Notes under the pieces: model-generated
Databases searched by the model: none
What the model was told of the DNA's origin: nothing
Seen by the model: only the letters and a program-made list of their open reading frames with translations
Part shown: piece after piece, positions 8,262 through 17,322 of the stretch
Position numbering within the stretch: position 1 is the first letter of the stretch
How the letters are laid out: every line of letters starts with the position of its first letter
Translations under genes and position numbers: made by a program
DNA from: Methanothrix thermoacetophila PT
GTDB lineage: Archaea; Halobacteriota; Methanosarcinia; Methanotrichales; Methanotrichaceae
NCBI RefSeq assembly: GCF_000014945.1
Contig: NC_008553.1
Location: 496,001-560,000 of the forward strand
Reading direction: 5' to 3'
DNA: 64,000 nt

Positions 8262-9725
8262 ATGCTGCTGAGAGGATCAAGGCTGGGAGATATCTCCGGA
8301 GAGGTGTTGGATTTCATATCCTCAAGGGATGTGGATTTGTGGATAGCTGAGGCTGACGTCCTTGTGGACATGGCGCACCTCCTCATGCTTTATGAGAGAG
8401 GACTGATACCGCGAGAGGACTGCGCCAGAATACTCACGGCTCTGAAGGAGCTGCTCGCAGAAGGATTCGGGGTTCTTGGAGAGGGGGAGGACATACACGA
8501 GGCGATCGAGGCATATGTTATAGAGCGCGTCGGGCCGGCAGGCGGCAGAATGCACACCGCACGATCCAGGAATGATGAGGTGGCCACATGCATCCGAATC
8601 GCTCTCAGGGAGCAGATGCTCGGCCTCATGGATGAGCTCATCCAGATGATAGATGCGCTGGTGCGGATCGCGGATGAGACCCGGGAGCGCATAATTCCCG
8701 GGTACACGCATCTGCAGCACGCTCAGCCCACGACTCTCGCACATCACCTTCTTGCGCATGCAGACGCTTTAATAAGAGATCTCGAGAGGTTCGAAAGCAC
8801 CTATGAAAGGGTCAATCTCAGCCCGCTGGGTGCGGCTGCGTTCGCATCCACTGGGTTCGATATAGACCGATACATGACATGCGAGCTCCTAGGGTTCTCT
8901 GGGCTTGTGGAGAACAGCATGGACGCAGTGTCCAGCAGAGATTTCGCGCTGGAGGTTCTCTCTGACACATCGATACTGATGATAAACCTGAGCAGGATCG
9001 CGGAGGAGATCATACTCTGGTCAACCTCTGAGTTCGGATACGTAGAGGTGAACGACCTCTTCGCATCTACCAGCTCTATAATGCCTCAGAAGAAGAATCC
9101 GGATACCGCTGAGCTTGTAAGAGCGAAAAGCGGAACTGCCATCGGCTCTTTGGTCGGCGCGCTGAGCATATGCAAGGCGCTTCCGATGAGCTACAACAGG
9201 GATCTCCAGGAGCTTACACCACACATCTGGCGCGGGATTGGAGCCGCGAGATCGTCGCTGAGGGTCATGAGGGGGTGCGTGTCAACGCTCAGGTTCGACT
9301 TTGAGAGGCTTGAGAGATCATCAACAGAGGGATTCACAACAGCCACTGAGCTTGCCGATTCGATGGTGAGAATCACAGGAATCCCATTCAGAACAGCTCA
9401 TCAGATCGTCGGCAGGCTGGCGCGCCTTCCAGGAAAGCCGAGCCTGGAGGATCTCGACAGGGCTGCGATGGTGGTGGCAGATTTGCGGCTGAGCCAGATG
9501 GGGTTCACAGCTGAAGATCTCGAGAGAGCTCTTGATCCTAGAACGAACATCTCGATGCGCTCAAAACCTGGCGGCCCTGCGCCGGAGGAGGTCTCAAGGA
9601 TGCTGGATGCCAGGAAAAAGTACCTCGAGTCGGCGTCATCCAGGCTCGCAGAGAAGCGTTCGAAAGTAGATTCGGCCATCAGACGTCTGATGGAGGGGGT
9701 TGATCGCACAGTAACAGCTACATGA
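8262..9725 (+). CDS. argH: Argininosuccinate lyase
   Basis: Last step of arginine synthesis, cleaving argininosuccinate to arginine and fumarate. 487 residues, typical length. Family signatures: HTARSRNDEVAT, the catalytic-His segment GYTHLQHAQPTT, and the fumarase/lyase superfamily loop SSIMPQKKNPDTAEL. It begins 204 bp after argJ; the gap has an AT-rich stretch (TTGAATATAATGAGG) just before the gene, so it may have its own promoter. A GAGG-type ribosome binding site precedes the ATG. Confidence 0.96.
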   Translation: MLLRGSRLGDISGEVLDFISSRDVDLWIAEADVLVDMAHLLMLYERGLIPREDCARILTALKELLAEGFGVLGEGEDIHEAIEAYVIERVGPAGGRMHTARSRNDEVATCIRIALREQMLGLMDELIQMIDALVRIADETRERIIPGYTHLQHAQPTTLAHHLLAHADALIRDLERFESTYERVNLSPLGAAAFASTGFDIDRYMTCELLGFSGLVENSMDAVSSRDFALEVLSDTSILMINLSRIAEEIILWSTSEFGYVEVNDLFASTSSIMPQKKNPDTAELVRAKSGTAIGSLVGALSICKALPMSYNRDLQELTPHIWRGIGAARSSLRVMRGCVSTLRFDFERLERSSTEGFTTATELADSMVRITGIPFRTAHQIVGRLARLPGKPSLEDLDRAAMVVADLRLSQMGFTAEDLERALDPRTNISMRSKPGGPAPEEVSRMLDARKKYLESASSRLAEKRSKVDSAIRRLMEGVDRTVTAT

Positions 9726-9801
9726 AGAAATATCACGTTACTGCGACTGCGATCATGCGCCCATTACCGGCATTACCAGGCGGACGACAGGGAGATCGCC
9801 T

Positions 9802-10239
9802 TTACTTCTTCTCGTGCACCTCGCACGTCCCGACCTGGCAGGCCCTGCAGACCTCCCGCTCCTCATCGAGCTCTCGGGTGGCGGTTGCGAGAACGCTCGC
9901 GTTCACGAGATTCGCCGCGAGGAACATAGCAGCAGCAATCTCCTCATCGCTTATCCCCATCCTCGATGCAACCCGGATGTGCATCTCCAGGCAGTGACTG
10001 CACCTTATCGCAGCGCTGACCGCGATGGATATCAGCTCAATCGTCTTCATGTCGAGCTTTGAGTTGCGCACGATCGCGTTGTTGTGAAGGATCTTCGTCA
10101 CGAGAAGCTCCGGGCTGTCCTTCATGAAGTGAAATATGTAAGGGACCTCTCCATAGATCTCTTCGATGGTCTTTATCATATCCTCAGCAGACCTCTCCAC
10201 ACCCTTCTCGAGTATCCCCTTCAGCTCGTCCTCAAGCAT
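9802..10239 (-). CDS. AhpD-like (carboxymuconolactone decarboxylase fold) CxxC protein with extra C-terminal metal motif
   Basis: 145 residues from the ATG giving MLEDELKG, four bases after the mmp7 stop, so it is the last gene of the MCR activation operon. The AhpD fold is shown by ETIELISIAVSAA-type helix and CSHCLEMHIRVASRMG (Cys80, Cys83, His87), the redox CxxCxxxH site of alkylhydroperoxidase D-like proteins. Unusually the C-terminus ends in CRACQVGTCEVH (C131, C134, C139, H142; CX2CX4CX2H), probably binding zinc or an iron-sulfur cluster. AhpD-like proteins are thiol oxidoreductases; a link to MCR activation, which needs strong reductant, is inferred from the operon only. Confidence 0.85.
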   Translation of the reverse strand: MLEDELKGILEKGVERSAEDMIKTIEEIYGEVPYIFHFMKDSPELLVTKILHNNAIVRNSKLDMKTIELISIAVSAAIRCSHCLEMHIRVASRMGISDEEIAAAMFLAANLVNASVLATATRELDEEREVCRACQVGTCEVHEKK

Positions 10240-10243
10240 ATCC

Positions 10244-11167
10244 CTAAAACACCATCCCTGTCTCGGACTCAGGAAGTATCCTGACAAGCGTGTAGTTCTT
10301 CATTCTTGAGGGCAGTATCCTAGCGATCTCTTTAAGCATGACGCCCTCATCGAACATCACATTCCCGATCGCATCATGATATTCGTCATACGGAAGCTTT
10401 ATTCTGCATCCATTGAGGTTCAAGGCGATCGGGAGCGGCGAGTACGACCTTTCGATATCCGGAACCTGCTCGCGAACCACATCCATCACTCTCGGAGGAG
10501 ACGTCGTCAGCGGATCCTTCTCTATATCTGCGCGCATCTTGTCGAGAGCCCTGCCCACAGCTGCGACGATCCTGTCCAGGTTCCCGATCTCGTTCGCCTT
10601 CTTCGACCTGTGAGCGATCCTCCCCACAGAGGAGACGTACTCGAAGGCGTAGGGCATCTCCCCCTTCGGGATCTCAGGACCACCTGTCACGACCACAGGG
10701 ATGTTTACGCCCTTGTACAGCTCCTCCTTCTTGATAATGCATTTCACGAAATTCCCGAAGATGAAGACAGCCGCATCGTGCTCATTTATCAGCGCTGTCT
10801 CGTACTCGTTTATCTGGGCTATCTCTCGCCCGACCCCCCGCGCCAGCCCGATCATGTTGCTCTTCGCTCCATTCCGCCTGAGGTACTCTGCTATATCACA
10901 TGCTGTGTGCGGCAGGTGGTGTATCGCCAGTGTCGGGGTCACAACAGCAACCTCTGTTCCGGCAAGCGGCGCGCGTGTGAGCTCTCCGCGGAGCTCCTTC
11001 GTGAGATCCTCCAGGATCCTGAGATCCTCTGCGGGGACGAGCAGGAGCAGTATCACCTCGCTCTGGGTCACGTTCTTCTGCAGGAGGTAACCGCCCAGGT
11101 CCTCGACAAGCTCTATGACCAGGTCGTGCTTGTAGACGCCGCCGGTAAACATCACAGGCTCAAGCAT
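10244..11167 (-). CDS. mmp7: Methanogenesis marker protein 7
   Basis: 307 residues matching the methanogen-specific marker 7 family as I recall it (MLEPVMFTGGVYKHDL, LVPAEDLRILEDL, TGGPEIPKGEMPYAFEYVSSVGRI). Such proteins occur essentially only in organisms with MCR, and marker 7 has been reported to associate with the ATP-dependent MCR activation machinery. No classical enzyme motif is visible. It overlaps mmp17 by 8 bases and is followed by the AhpD-like gene. Cysteines are few (the C-x-I-I-K-K region and NLNGCRIKL). Confidence 0.9.
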   Translation of the reverse strand: MLEPVMFTGGVYKHDLVIELVEDLGGYLLQKNVTQSEVILLLLVPAEDLRILEDLTKELRGELTRAPLAGTEVAVVTPTLAIHHLPHTACDIAEYLRRNGAKSNMIGLARGVGREIAQINEYETALINEHDAAVFIFGNFVKCIIKKEELYKGVNIPVVVTGGPEIPKGEMPYAFEYVSSVGRIAHRSKKANEIGNLDRIVAAVGRALDKMRADIEKDPLTTSPPRVMDVVREQVPDIERSYSPLPIALNLNGCRIKLPYDEYHDAIGNVMFDEGVMLKEIARILPSRMKNYTLVRILPESETGMVF

Positions 11168-11729
11168 TCTCCATACCCCTTATCTTCTCCCTGACCTCCT
11201 CGATCAGCTCCGGTGTTATCGTCTCCTCAGAGGCGATGAAGAGGAAGGAGTCCTCGGTCATCTCGTTCCTTCTGTTTCTGAACCCCTCAGGCGCTATTCT
11301 TATCAGAGCATCGGTGAGATCCCTTCTGAACTCAGCGTCCACGTCCGTCACAATCAGATCCGCCGGGCTCACATCTGATGCAATCGTCAGCAGGTCTCTG
11401 TCCGGCTGCTCCACCCTGTCACGCCCGTACTTCTCCCACAGGACCCTGAGCATGTCAGCGAGATGCTCCTCCTCGTTCACCTTTATCTGGTATCCCTCTT
11501 GGGTCCTGACGACATCAGCGACATCGCCAACACGCAGTGGTGGAAGCGAGCCGCGCAGCAGGCCATAGACGGCAAAATACGGTCTTTCCATATCTATGTA
11601 AACGTAAAGCCTGCCTATGGATCTGACCAGGCCTAGGTCCTGGAGTATGTCGAGTATGATCTCTCGGTACTTCGCAGCGCCGAACTCCTCTCCCGGAGCC
11701 TCCACCCTGTAGACCTCGAGAGGATCCAT
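11160..11729 (-). CDS. mmp17: Methanogenesis marker protein 17
   Basis: 189 residues from the ATG giving MDPLEVYRVEAPGEEFG, two bases from the mmp15 stop; a longer frame upstream overlaps mmp15 and is not needed. Matches the methanogenesis marker 17 family: YIDMERPYFAVYG, VRVGDVADV-like segment, SPADLIVTDVDAEFRRDLTDALIRIAPEGFRNRRNEM. No catalytic motif recognised. Marker 17 is among the proteins reported with MCR activation complexes. Tight coupling with mmp15 and mmp7 supports one complex. Confidence 0.88.
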   Translation of the reverse strand: MDPLEVYRVEAPGEEFGAAKYREIILDILQDLGLVRSIGRLYVYIDMERPYFAVYGLLRGSLPPLRVGDVADVVRTQEGYQIKVNEEEHLADMLRVLWEKYGRDRVEQPDRDLLTIASDVSPADLIVTDVDAEFRRDLTDALIRIAPEGFRNRRNEMTEDSFLFIASEETITPELIEEVREKIRGMENA

Positions 11730-11730
11730 A

Positions 11731-12957
11731 TCAGACCTCCAGCATGCCGGAGACGAGCAGCGCGGCGCCGACAGCGCCGATGTACTGGGCGTGGTTCGGA
11801 ACAATGACCTTTATTCCCAGCAGATCCTCCATCGCTCTTGGGAGTCCTTCAATGAGCGATGTGCCGCCGACCATGATCACCGGTTGCTTCACCTCAACCT
11901 CCTGGAGCTGCTGCTCGAAGACCTGCTCTGCGACGCTGTGGCAGGCAGCCATCGCGACATCCTCCGGACGTGCGCCCTTCGAGAGGCTGTTTACGAGGCT
12001 CTGTGTGCCGAAGACAATACAGTAGCTGTTCATCGGCACGCTCTTGTACGACCCCCTGAGCGCGAGCTTGCCCAGATCTGTTATGTTCACGCCCAGCCTT
12101 CTCGCGGTGAGCTCCAGGAACCTTCCGGATGCGCCTGCGCATATCCCGCCCATCGTGAAGCTCCCGGGCACGCCGTCCTGCACGGATATCGCCTTGTTAT
12201 CCATCCCGCCTATATCTATCACAGTGGCAGGCCCCTTCTGGGCGTTCGCCAGGAAGACAGCTCCCTTGGAGTTGACCGTGATCTCCTCCTGTATCAGCTT
12301 CGCATCGAAGTGCTTGCCGACGAGGAATCTACCGTATCCTGTGACGCCTATGCCCTGGATCTCCTCGCGCTTCACCCCCGACTCCTGGAGAGCCTGCTGG
12401 AATGCCTCCTCAGCGCTCTTTATGACCTCTGTCGTGGGCACCCAGCCAGTGCCTATGATCTGGTTGTCGCGCATTATCACTGCCTTCGTGGTGGTCGAGC
12501 CTGAGTCTATGCCGGCTGTGAGCCCTGTCTGGCGCTCCCTGGCGAGCAATCCTCTCATCCTGGCTGTAGTCACCAGAGCCTCCATTCTCGTCAGCAGGGT
12601 CTCCGCCGTCGTCCGCTCTGTGAAAGAGTAGCTCAGAACAGGGAGTCTCGAATGCTCATGGATGTAGCGCCTCACCTCTCCACGAATTATGGCGCCCTCT
12701 GCGCATCTGAAACAGGTCGCCACGAAAACAGCGTCTGCAAGATCTGGATTCTGTACCAGCCTGGTCGCCCTCGCCATGATCAGGTTGAGGTCTCCACTCG
12801 GAACCGATACGCCGAAGCGCTTCTCCACCTCCATCACGTCCTCGAGCGAGACCTCGGGCGAGATCATCTTCGCGCCAACGATCTCAGCTGCCCTCTCAAG
12901 CTCCCTCTGGATTCCGCTGTACTCGGCGCCGCATGAAAGCTGGGCTATTCTTATCAT
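11731..12957 (-). CDS. mmp15: Methanogenesis marker protein 15 (BadF/BcrA-type ATPase domain)
   Basis: 408 residues. After an N-terminal region with cysteines ([21 protein letters not shown]) comes an ASKHA/BadF-like ATPase domain: [12 protein letters not shown] (phosphate 1, near residue 150), [13 protein letters not shown] (phosphate 2), [13 protein letters not shown] with the cluster-cysteine loop seen in 2-hydroxyacyl-CoA dehydratase activators, and [11 protein letters not shown] (adenosine). Such activators pass electrons at low potential using ATP and a bridging [4Fe-4S] cluster, which suits a role in reducing MCR; that role is inference. It starts 4 bases inside mmp5. Confidence 0.9.
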   Translation of the reverse strand: MIRIAQLSCGAEYSGIQRELERAAEIVGAKMISPEVSLEDVMEVEKRFGVSVPSGDLNLIMARATRLVQNPDLADAVFVATCFRCAEGAIIRGEVRRYIHEHSRLPVLSYSFTERTTAETLLTRMEALVTTARMRGLLARERQTGLTAGIDSGSTTTKAVIMRDNQIIGTGWVPTTEVIKSAEEAFQQALQESGVKREEIQGIGVTGYGRFLVGKHFDAKLIQEEITVNSKGAVFLANAQKGPATVIDIGGMDNKAISVQDGVPGSFTMGGICAGASGRFLELTARRLGVNITDLGKLALRGSYKSVPMNSYCIVFGTQSLVNSLSKGARPEDVAMAACHSVAEQVFEQQLQEVEVKQPVIMVGGTSLIEGLPRAMEDLLGIKVIVPNHAQYIGAVGAALLVSGMLEV

Positions 12958-13391
12958 TTCAGCCCCTCCAGGAACATTCTGATCTCATGAACGAAGCGCC
13001 TGGCCTCACCATCGTCCCTCGGGTATTTCAGCTCTATGAAAGGTATGCCCTTGATCTTTATCAGCAGCCTGGTGAGCTCATTCGTCCTGGCGCATCCAGT
13101 GCACCCCACGAGACAGTTGTTATCCTCGACTATTATCGCGGCCTCTGCCTCATCTATCATCGGACCTATCAGCGACATCCGCCCGCGAACACCTGAGGGC
13201 ACATCGACTGCTGCATATTTCAGCCCCTTCTTCGGGTCCTCTGGTGTGATGTTCAGAGGAGGGGATTCGAGGCTCGGCGTGTCTATCTTCTTTCTGATCT
13301 CGTTCGCCATAACCAGGGGCGTGTGCCCCATCCTGTCGACGAGATCGGCGAGTATCGTGCTTGTGGGGGGGTAGACAATGACTTTGACCAT
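12954..13391 (-). CDS. mmp5: Methanogenesis marker protein 5
   Basis: 145 residues matching the marker 5 family: [25 protein letters not shown], the long [35 protein letters not shown] stretch, and a cysteine-rich [18 protein letters not shown] segment (three Cys within six residues) that could hold metal. Function not known. Its stop overlaps the mmp15 start codon and it begins 9 bases after mmp6. Confidence 0.88.
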   Translation of the reverse strand: MVKVIVYPPTSTILADLVDRMGHTPLVMANEIRKKIDTPSLESPPLNITPEDPKKGLKYAAVDVPSGVRGRMSLIGPMIDEAEAAIIVEDNNCLVGCTGCARTNELTRLLIKIKGIPFIELKYPRDDGEARRFVHEIRMFLEGLK

Positions 13392-13400
13392 CAGGATACC

Positions 13401-13826
13401 TCAGGCAAACTCATCCTTAATAATCTCTACAAGTCTTTCCATGCTCACGGGCGTCTTCTCGGGGGCGGCCTCTGGCAGGGGCGCGTTCCTGCTCTCCGCC
13501 TCGAGAGCCCTGGATATCATTGGAAGCATCTTCGACTCGCACTCCAGCATGAAGAAGCCAGGCCTCGGCCCTCCGCCACGGTGCCCGCGGCATCTTCTTG
13601 GATCTCCCGGTGGGAACCCACGGTCCTTTATGAATATCCCGTTCGGATCCATGGCTCTTATCTCCCTGACGAGATCTTCGATCTCGTCCTTCTCACCGTT
13701 TATGATCACCCCGAAGCAGGTCTCCTTCACATGAACGTCGCGCTTGGATCCGTAGATGTGCATGGCGATGTCAGAGGGGAGGATCTCAGACTCCGGAGAT
13801 GTTATCACGTACTTCGTAACCCTCAT
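13401..13826 (-). CDS. mmp6: Methanogenesis marker protein 6
   Basis: 141 residues of the marker 6 family: RVTKYVITSPESEILPSDIA near the start, CFGVIINGEKDEI, and the Arg/Gly-rich GDPRRCRGHRGGGPRPGFFMLE with one cysteine. No known enzyme fold recognised. Its start overlaps the mmp3 stop. The last 30 residues are a charged tail. Role is probably in MCR biogenesis by context. Confidence 0.88.
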   Translation of the reverse strand: MRVTKYVITSPESEILPSDIAMHIYGSKRDVHVKETCFGVIINGEKDEIEDLVREIRAMDPNGIFIKDRGFPPGDPRRCRGHRGGGPRPGFFMLECESKMLPMISRALEAESRNAPLPEAAPEKTPVSMERLVEIIKDEFA

Positions 13827-15352
13827 CTCTTCTCCTCCATTACATACACGATCTCCCCCTCCTTCACGTCCCTGAGCTTGTCAAGATCTATAACCCTGCC
13901 GATGATGTTCGTGCCCTCGAACTTCTCCCCGGAGGGGCCATACCTCCTGTCCTCTACGAACTTCACTCCAATCAGCCCGGTCCTCTTCGCCACCTGGTTC
14001 GTGACGCCTATCGATCCCGCAGGCACAGGACCTGTGGGCTTGTTCTCAGGCAGCAACTCCTTGTATCTGAGCGCGTCGATCAACGGCTTGAACAGAACCG
14101 TGTTCTCATAAACAAAGAATACCGGAAGAGGCCCCACCGGCCGCTCCTTGAGCCCCACAACATGCCTGAAATAGTCCAGGGTCTTCGGGGCCAGATCGTC
14201 GTAGAGCTCTATCCTCACCAGCCTGGATGACTGTATCGCCTTCAGTGAAACCTTACCGGCCTTCAGAACCTCCATGGTTGTCGGCGGGTTCTGCTCGATG
14301 ACGACCGCGTCATCTCCGGTGTAGCCATCGACCGATGGCTCTATGCCCCTGGATCTTGCGAGCTCCATCGCATCGCTGAGCGGCATGCCAAGCACCATGA
14401 ACCTCTCAGGTCTTACCTTTGCGGTGAGACGCTGGCCGGGGGATGCGAGCTTGAGGAGGTCCAGACCTGCAGTGACCCTTCCGACGACAGAGTGGCCAGG
14501 GTTGGATGTTCTGTCAGCCTTGTAGATGAATATGTGGCCCAGCCCTCTTCCGGACGTCCTCACCGTAACAGCGCCCTCAAGCCGCGGCTCCCTGTGCTCA
14601 AAGTCTATTGGCTCGCCCTTTAGGATATGGGAGGAGATGTATGAGCTGGAGATCGCATCCACCCTGAGCGCTCCATCCTTCGTGGCTGCAAGGAAGAACT
14701 CCGCCCCCTTGGGAGCGTCCTGGATGAGTTCAACCTCGAACCTAGAGTAGATCTCCATCCCATCGGCGAGAGGAAACGACATATCAGATGTGACAAGCTT
14801 CTCGGTCAGATCCTCCCACTCGACGATCGGCTCCACTTTGAGTATGCTGTCGCTCTTCTCCAGCCTGTCGAGTATGTTCTTCCCGCCGACGACCCTCGCG
14901 AAGATGCCCCTGCTCTCAGATGGCACACCGTAGACTGCGGAATGTCTGCGCTTGATGAATATCAGCTGGGACTTCTCGCTTTCAAAGCCGCTGGCGCCGA
15001 GGAGCACATCAAATCTGCTGTACTCGTGGACGCCTCTGCCCGGAGATATCGACGAAGGGAAGTTTCCAAAAGCAACCGCCCCTGAATCAGACCATCTCCC
15101 CTCCAGCCCCTCTATCCTCTCTACCGCCTCATGCCACGCATCCTTCAGGCCAGTATCCAGGAGATCGATCCTTATCCTGCCCTTGGTCGTGACGAGCCAG
15201 TAGGAGTCCGTGGCCTTCGCCTTCTCTCCGCGTCCTTTTATTATGCCGATCACGGCCCCTGGCGATACAGCGGCGTTCGCGGCCTCAAGAGCTTCTCCAA
15301 GAGTGGCCCCATCTCTCAGAGATACCTCCGAACCATCTACTCTAACCCTCAT
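13823..15352 (-). CDS. mmp3: Methanogenesis marker protein 3
   Basis: 509 residues from the ATG giving MRVRVDGSEVSLRDGATLGEAL; an in-frame upstream start would add 10 residues. The N-terminal third has a ubiquitin-like or ThiS-like look (VDGSEVSLRDGATLGEALEAAN). The middle and C-terminal parts contain two cyclophilin-like segments (for example GHIFIYKADRTSNPGHSVVGRV), as described for the marker 3 family. It lies between atwA and mmp6 and overlaps mmp6 by 4 bases. Marker 3 has been reported in MCR activation complexes. Confidence 0.9.
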   Translation of the reverse strand: MRVRVDGSEVSLRDGATLGEALEAANAAVSPGAVIGIIKGRGEKAKATDSYWLVTTKGRIRIDLLDTGLKDAWHEAVERIEGLEGRWSDSGAVAFGNFPSSISPGRGVHEYSRFDVLLGASGFESEKSQLIFIKRRHSAVYGVPSESRGIFARVVGGKNILDRLEKSDSILKVEPIVEWEDLTEKLVTSDMSFPLADGMEIYSRFEVELIQDAPKGAEFFLAATKDGALRVDAISSSYISSHILKGEPIDFEHREPRLEGAVTVRTSGRGLGHIFIYKADRTSNPGHSVVGRVTAGLDLLKLASPGQRLTAKVRPERFMVLGMPLSDAMELARSRGIEPSVDGYTGDDAVVIEQNPPTTMEVLKAGKVSLKAIQSSRLVRIELYDDLAPKTLDYFRHVVGLKERPVGPLPVFFVYENTVLFKPLIDALRYKELLPENKPTGPVPAGSIGVTNQVAKRTGLIGVKFVEDRRYGPSGEKFEGTNIIGRVIDLDKLRDVKEGEIVYVMEEKR

Positions 15353-15394
15353 ACGCCTCCTTGCCACCGGGAATCCCGGCAACCATCCTGGAGA

Positions 15395-16996
15395 TCAGCT
15401 CCCCAGCATCTCGCGCTCCTCCTCTTCTGTCAGCAACTTCAGGACATCCGCAGGAGCGCCGATAGATACCACTCTTCCGTTTCTCATAAGCATAGCGCGA
15501 TCACACACATTGCTGACAAAGTCCATGTCATGGCTCACTATGACGAATGTCTCCTCAAGCTCCTCACGTGCACTGAGAATCGACTTGCTCACCTCTATCT
15601 TCGTTATCGGATCCATCGTGCCTGTGGGCTCATCAAGAACAACTATCCTGGGCTCCTTTATAAGAACCTGTGCCATGGCGACCCTGTGCCGCTCGCCCTC
15701 GCTCAGCTCGTCCGGGTATTTGTTGAGGATCATCTCAGCCTCATCCTCTGTGAACCCGACGGTTGTGAGCGTGTGGATCGCCTTCCTCTCGCCGAGCTCA
15801 TACGGGAGCGAGAGCCCTATAGCCTCTGTCAGGTTCTCTATGACTGTTCTATAGGGATAGAGCGTGTACTCCTGGTGCAGGACACCGATATACTTCGTGG
15901 CCCTGCCTCGACCATCAGCACCGAGCAGCGTCATGTCCACCCATTCATCTCCGACCCTGACAAACGCGAACCCGCTCGTTGGGGTTATGAGCCCGCTGAT
16001 TATCTTCGAGAGCGTCGTCTTTCCACCGCCACTAACGCCCACTATGCCGAAGATCTCCCTCTCGTATACCTCGAAGGAGACGTTATCTACAGCTTTGACA
16101 ACACCGCGATCTATGCTGATGTATCTCTTCGAGAGGTTTGTGGCCCTGATTATCGGCTCGCCAACAGCAACCGGCTCCCTCTTCCCTACCTCTCCCGCCA
16201 TGGCGATGAACTGATCCGCTATCGTCCTGGGATCACCCACGGCCTGTATCTTCCCGTGATCGAGAAGTATAGCCCTGTCTGCCAGATCGACCATCACATC
16301 CTGCCAGTGGCTGGTGATGACCATGGTCATCTTGAAGTCCCTGACAGCTCTTTTTATGGAGTCGTGGACCACAGCCGCGGTCGCCGGATCCAGGGTTCCA
16401 GTCGGCTCATCTGCGAGTAGAAGCATCGGCGATTTTGCGAGCTGCCTTGCCAGCACAACCCTCTGCTTCTCGCCGCCGCTGAGCTCTCTCGCAACATGCA
16501 TCATCCTGTGTGAGAGGTTGACCTCGTCAAGAAGATCAGCTGCCTTGTGAACGCTGATCGTCTCGCCGGCGTCCTCGACAGCCCTCATGACGTTCACGAT
16601 CACCCTCTCATCGCCGTAGAGGGCAAATGTCCTCTGGAGCATTATGGCGATTCGCCGGGCGACTGCTCTCCTGAGAGGATCGTTTATCCCCAGCTTTGCG
16701 AAATCCGCTTCAGATGCTTTAAAAGTGCCACCGCATCTGCACTGCCCGCCCACTCTGCTCGGCGGCTCGACATGGCCGCAGCGGTCGCAGATTGCGATGT
16801 GGTATATCACACTCCCGCTTATGCCTGGAAACTCCTCAACCCCTCTCAGGACATGCATCAGAACGCTCTTGCCAGCACCGCTCCTGCCTAGGATCCCTAC
16901 AGACTCACCCTCCTCGATCTCGAGATTTACATTGCTCAGAACCTCAAGATCACCGAACCGAACAGTCAGATCCTTGATCTCTATAAAAGGTGCCAA
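15395..16996 (-). CDS. atwA: Methyl-coenzyme M reductase activation component A2 (double ABC ATPase)
   Basis: 533 residues with two ABC ATPase modules; component A2 drives ATP-dependent reductive activation of MCR. Module 1 has Walker A GRSGAGKS (residues 37-44), LSGGE (172-176) and LLLADEPTG; module 2 has GVSGGGKTT, LSEGE and VVLDEPTGTMD. A zinc-finger-like insert lies in module 1 (C70, C73, C86, C88), a known feature of this family. The start is TTG: no ATG or GTG gives MAPFIEIKDL. A TATA box about 24 bases upstream leaves room for almost no leader. It heads the operon running to the AhpD-like gene. Confidence 0.94.
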   Translation of the reverse strand: MAPFIEIKDLTVRFGDLEVLSNVNLEIEEGESVGILGRSGAGKSVLMHVLRGVEEFPGISGSVIYHIAICDRCGHVEPPSRVGGQCRCGGTFKASEADFAKLGINDPLRRAVARRIAIMLQRTFALYGDERVIVNVMRAVEDAGETISVHKAADLLDEVNLSHRMMHVARELSGGEKQRVVLARQLAKSPMLLLADEPTGTLDPATAAVVHDSIKRAVRDFKMTMVITSHWQDVMVDLADRAILLDHGKIQAVGDPRTIADQFIAMAGEVGKREPVAVGEPIIRATNLSKRYISIDRGVVKAVDNVSFEVYEREIFGIVGVSGGGKTTLSKIISGLITPTSGFAFVRVGDEWVDMTLLGADGRGRATKYIGVLHQEYTLYPYRTVIENLTEAIGLSLPYELGERKAIHTLTTVGFTEDEAEMILNKYPDELSEGERHRVAMAQVLIKEPRIVVLDEPTGTMDPITKIEVSKSILSAREELEETFVIVSHDMDFVSNVCDRAMLMRNGRVVSIGAPADVLKLLTEEEEREMLGS

Positions 16997-17015
16997 ACTA
17001 TCAATCCCCGTGGTG

Positions 17016-17024
17016 ATTTATAAG
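17016..17024 (-). promoter_or_regulatory. TATA box of the MCR activation operon
   Basis: CTTATAAAT on the minus strand, centred about 24 bp from the first base of the atwA TTG codon, so the transcript should begin at or next to the start codon. A GGGGATT stretch lies between them, so a slightly different start site with a short leader is also possible. Confidence 0.55.
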
Positions 17025-17123
17025 GTGCATTCGGTTCCCAGGACCGAATCCTACTTAAGTTTATTGTTAACAATTGCATTCTCCATGGCACGAATCCAGA
17101 GGTGAGCGCTGGCTGGCGGTGCA

Positions 17124-17309
17124 TCAGTGCCCCTTTCCGCCTGTCCCTGCCTTTACCAGTAGGAACTCCTTGTCGAGGTATGCCTGATGGCTCAGCTCCA
17201 GACACTCCTGGCAGATGTAGAACGTGGTATCCTTGGGACCGAAGATCGTCACCTGCTTCGCATTTACGGGAAATGTCTCCTTCTCCACCCCACAGAGTTG
17301 ACACTTCAT
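17124..17309 (-). CDS. Small zinc-ribbon protein (61 residues)
   Basis: Two CxxC pairs, CQLCGVEKE near residue 3 and CQECLELSHQ near residue 33, make a treble-clef or zinc-ribbon-like fold. The stretch between reads as strands (QVTIFGPKDTTFYI). It starts 13 bases after ubiX and ends about 130 bp before atwA, in the same direction. No family recognised; it may be a nucleic-acid or protein adaptor. Real-gene status is supported by spacing, codon use and the paired cysteines. Confidence 0.7.
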   Translation of the reverse strand: MKCQLCGVEKETFPVNAKQVTIFGPKDTTFYICQECLELSHQAYLDKEFLLVKAGTGGKGH

Positions 17310-17322
17310 TCAATTCACCTGC

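Noticed and set aside
10376-11194. Plus-strand open frame (272 codons) opposite mmp7
   Set aside because: Shadow of mmp7; no start signal and no recognisable protein features.
15131-16420. Long plus-strand open frame (429 codons) opposite atwA
   Set aside because: Shadow of atwA; no family features, no ribosome binding site, and the opposite frame is a clear double ABC ATPase.
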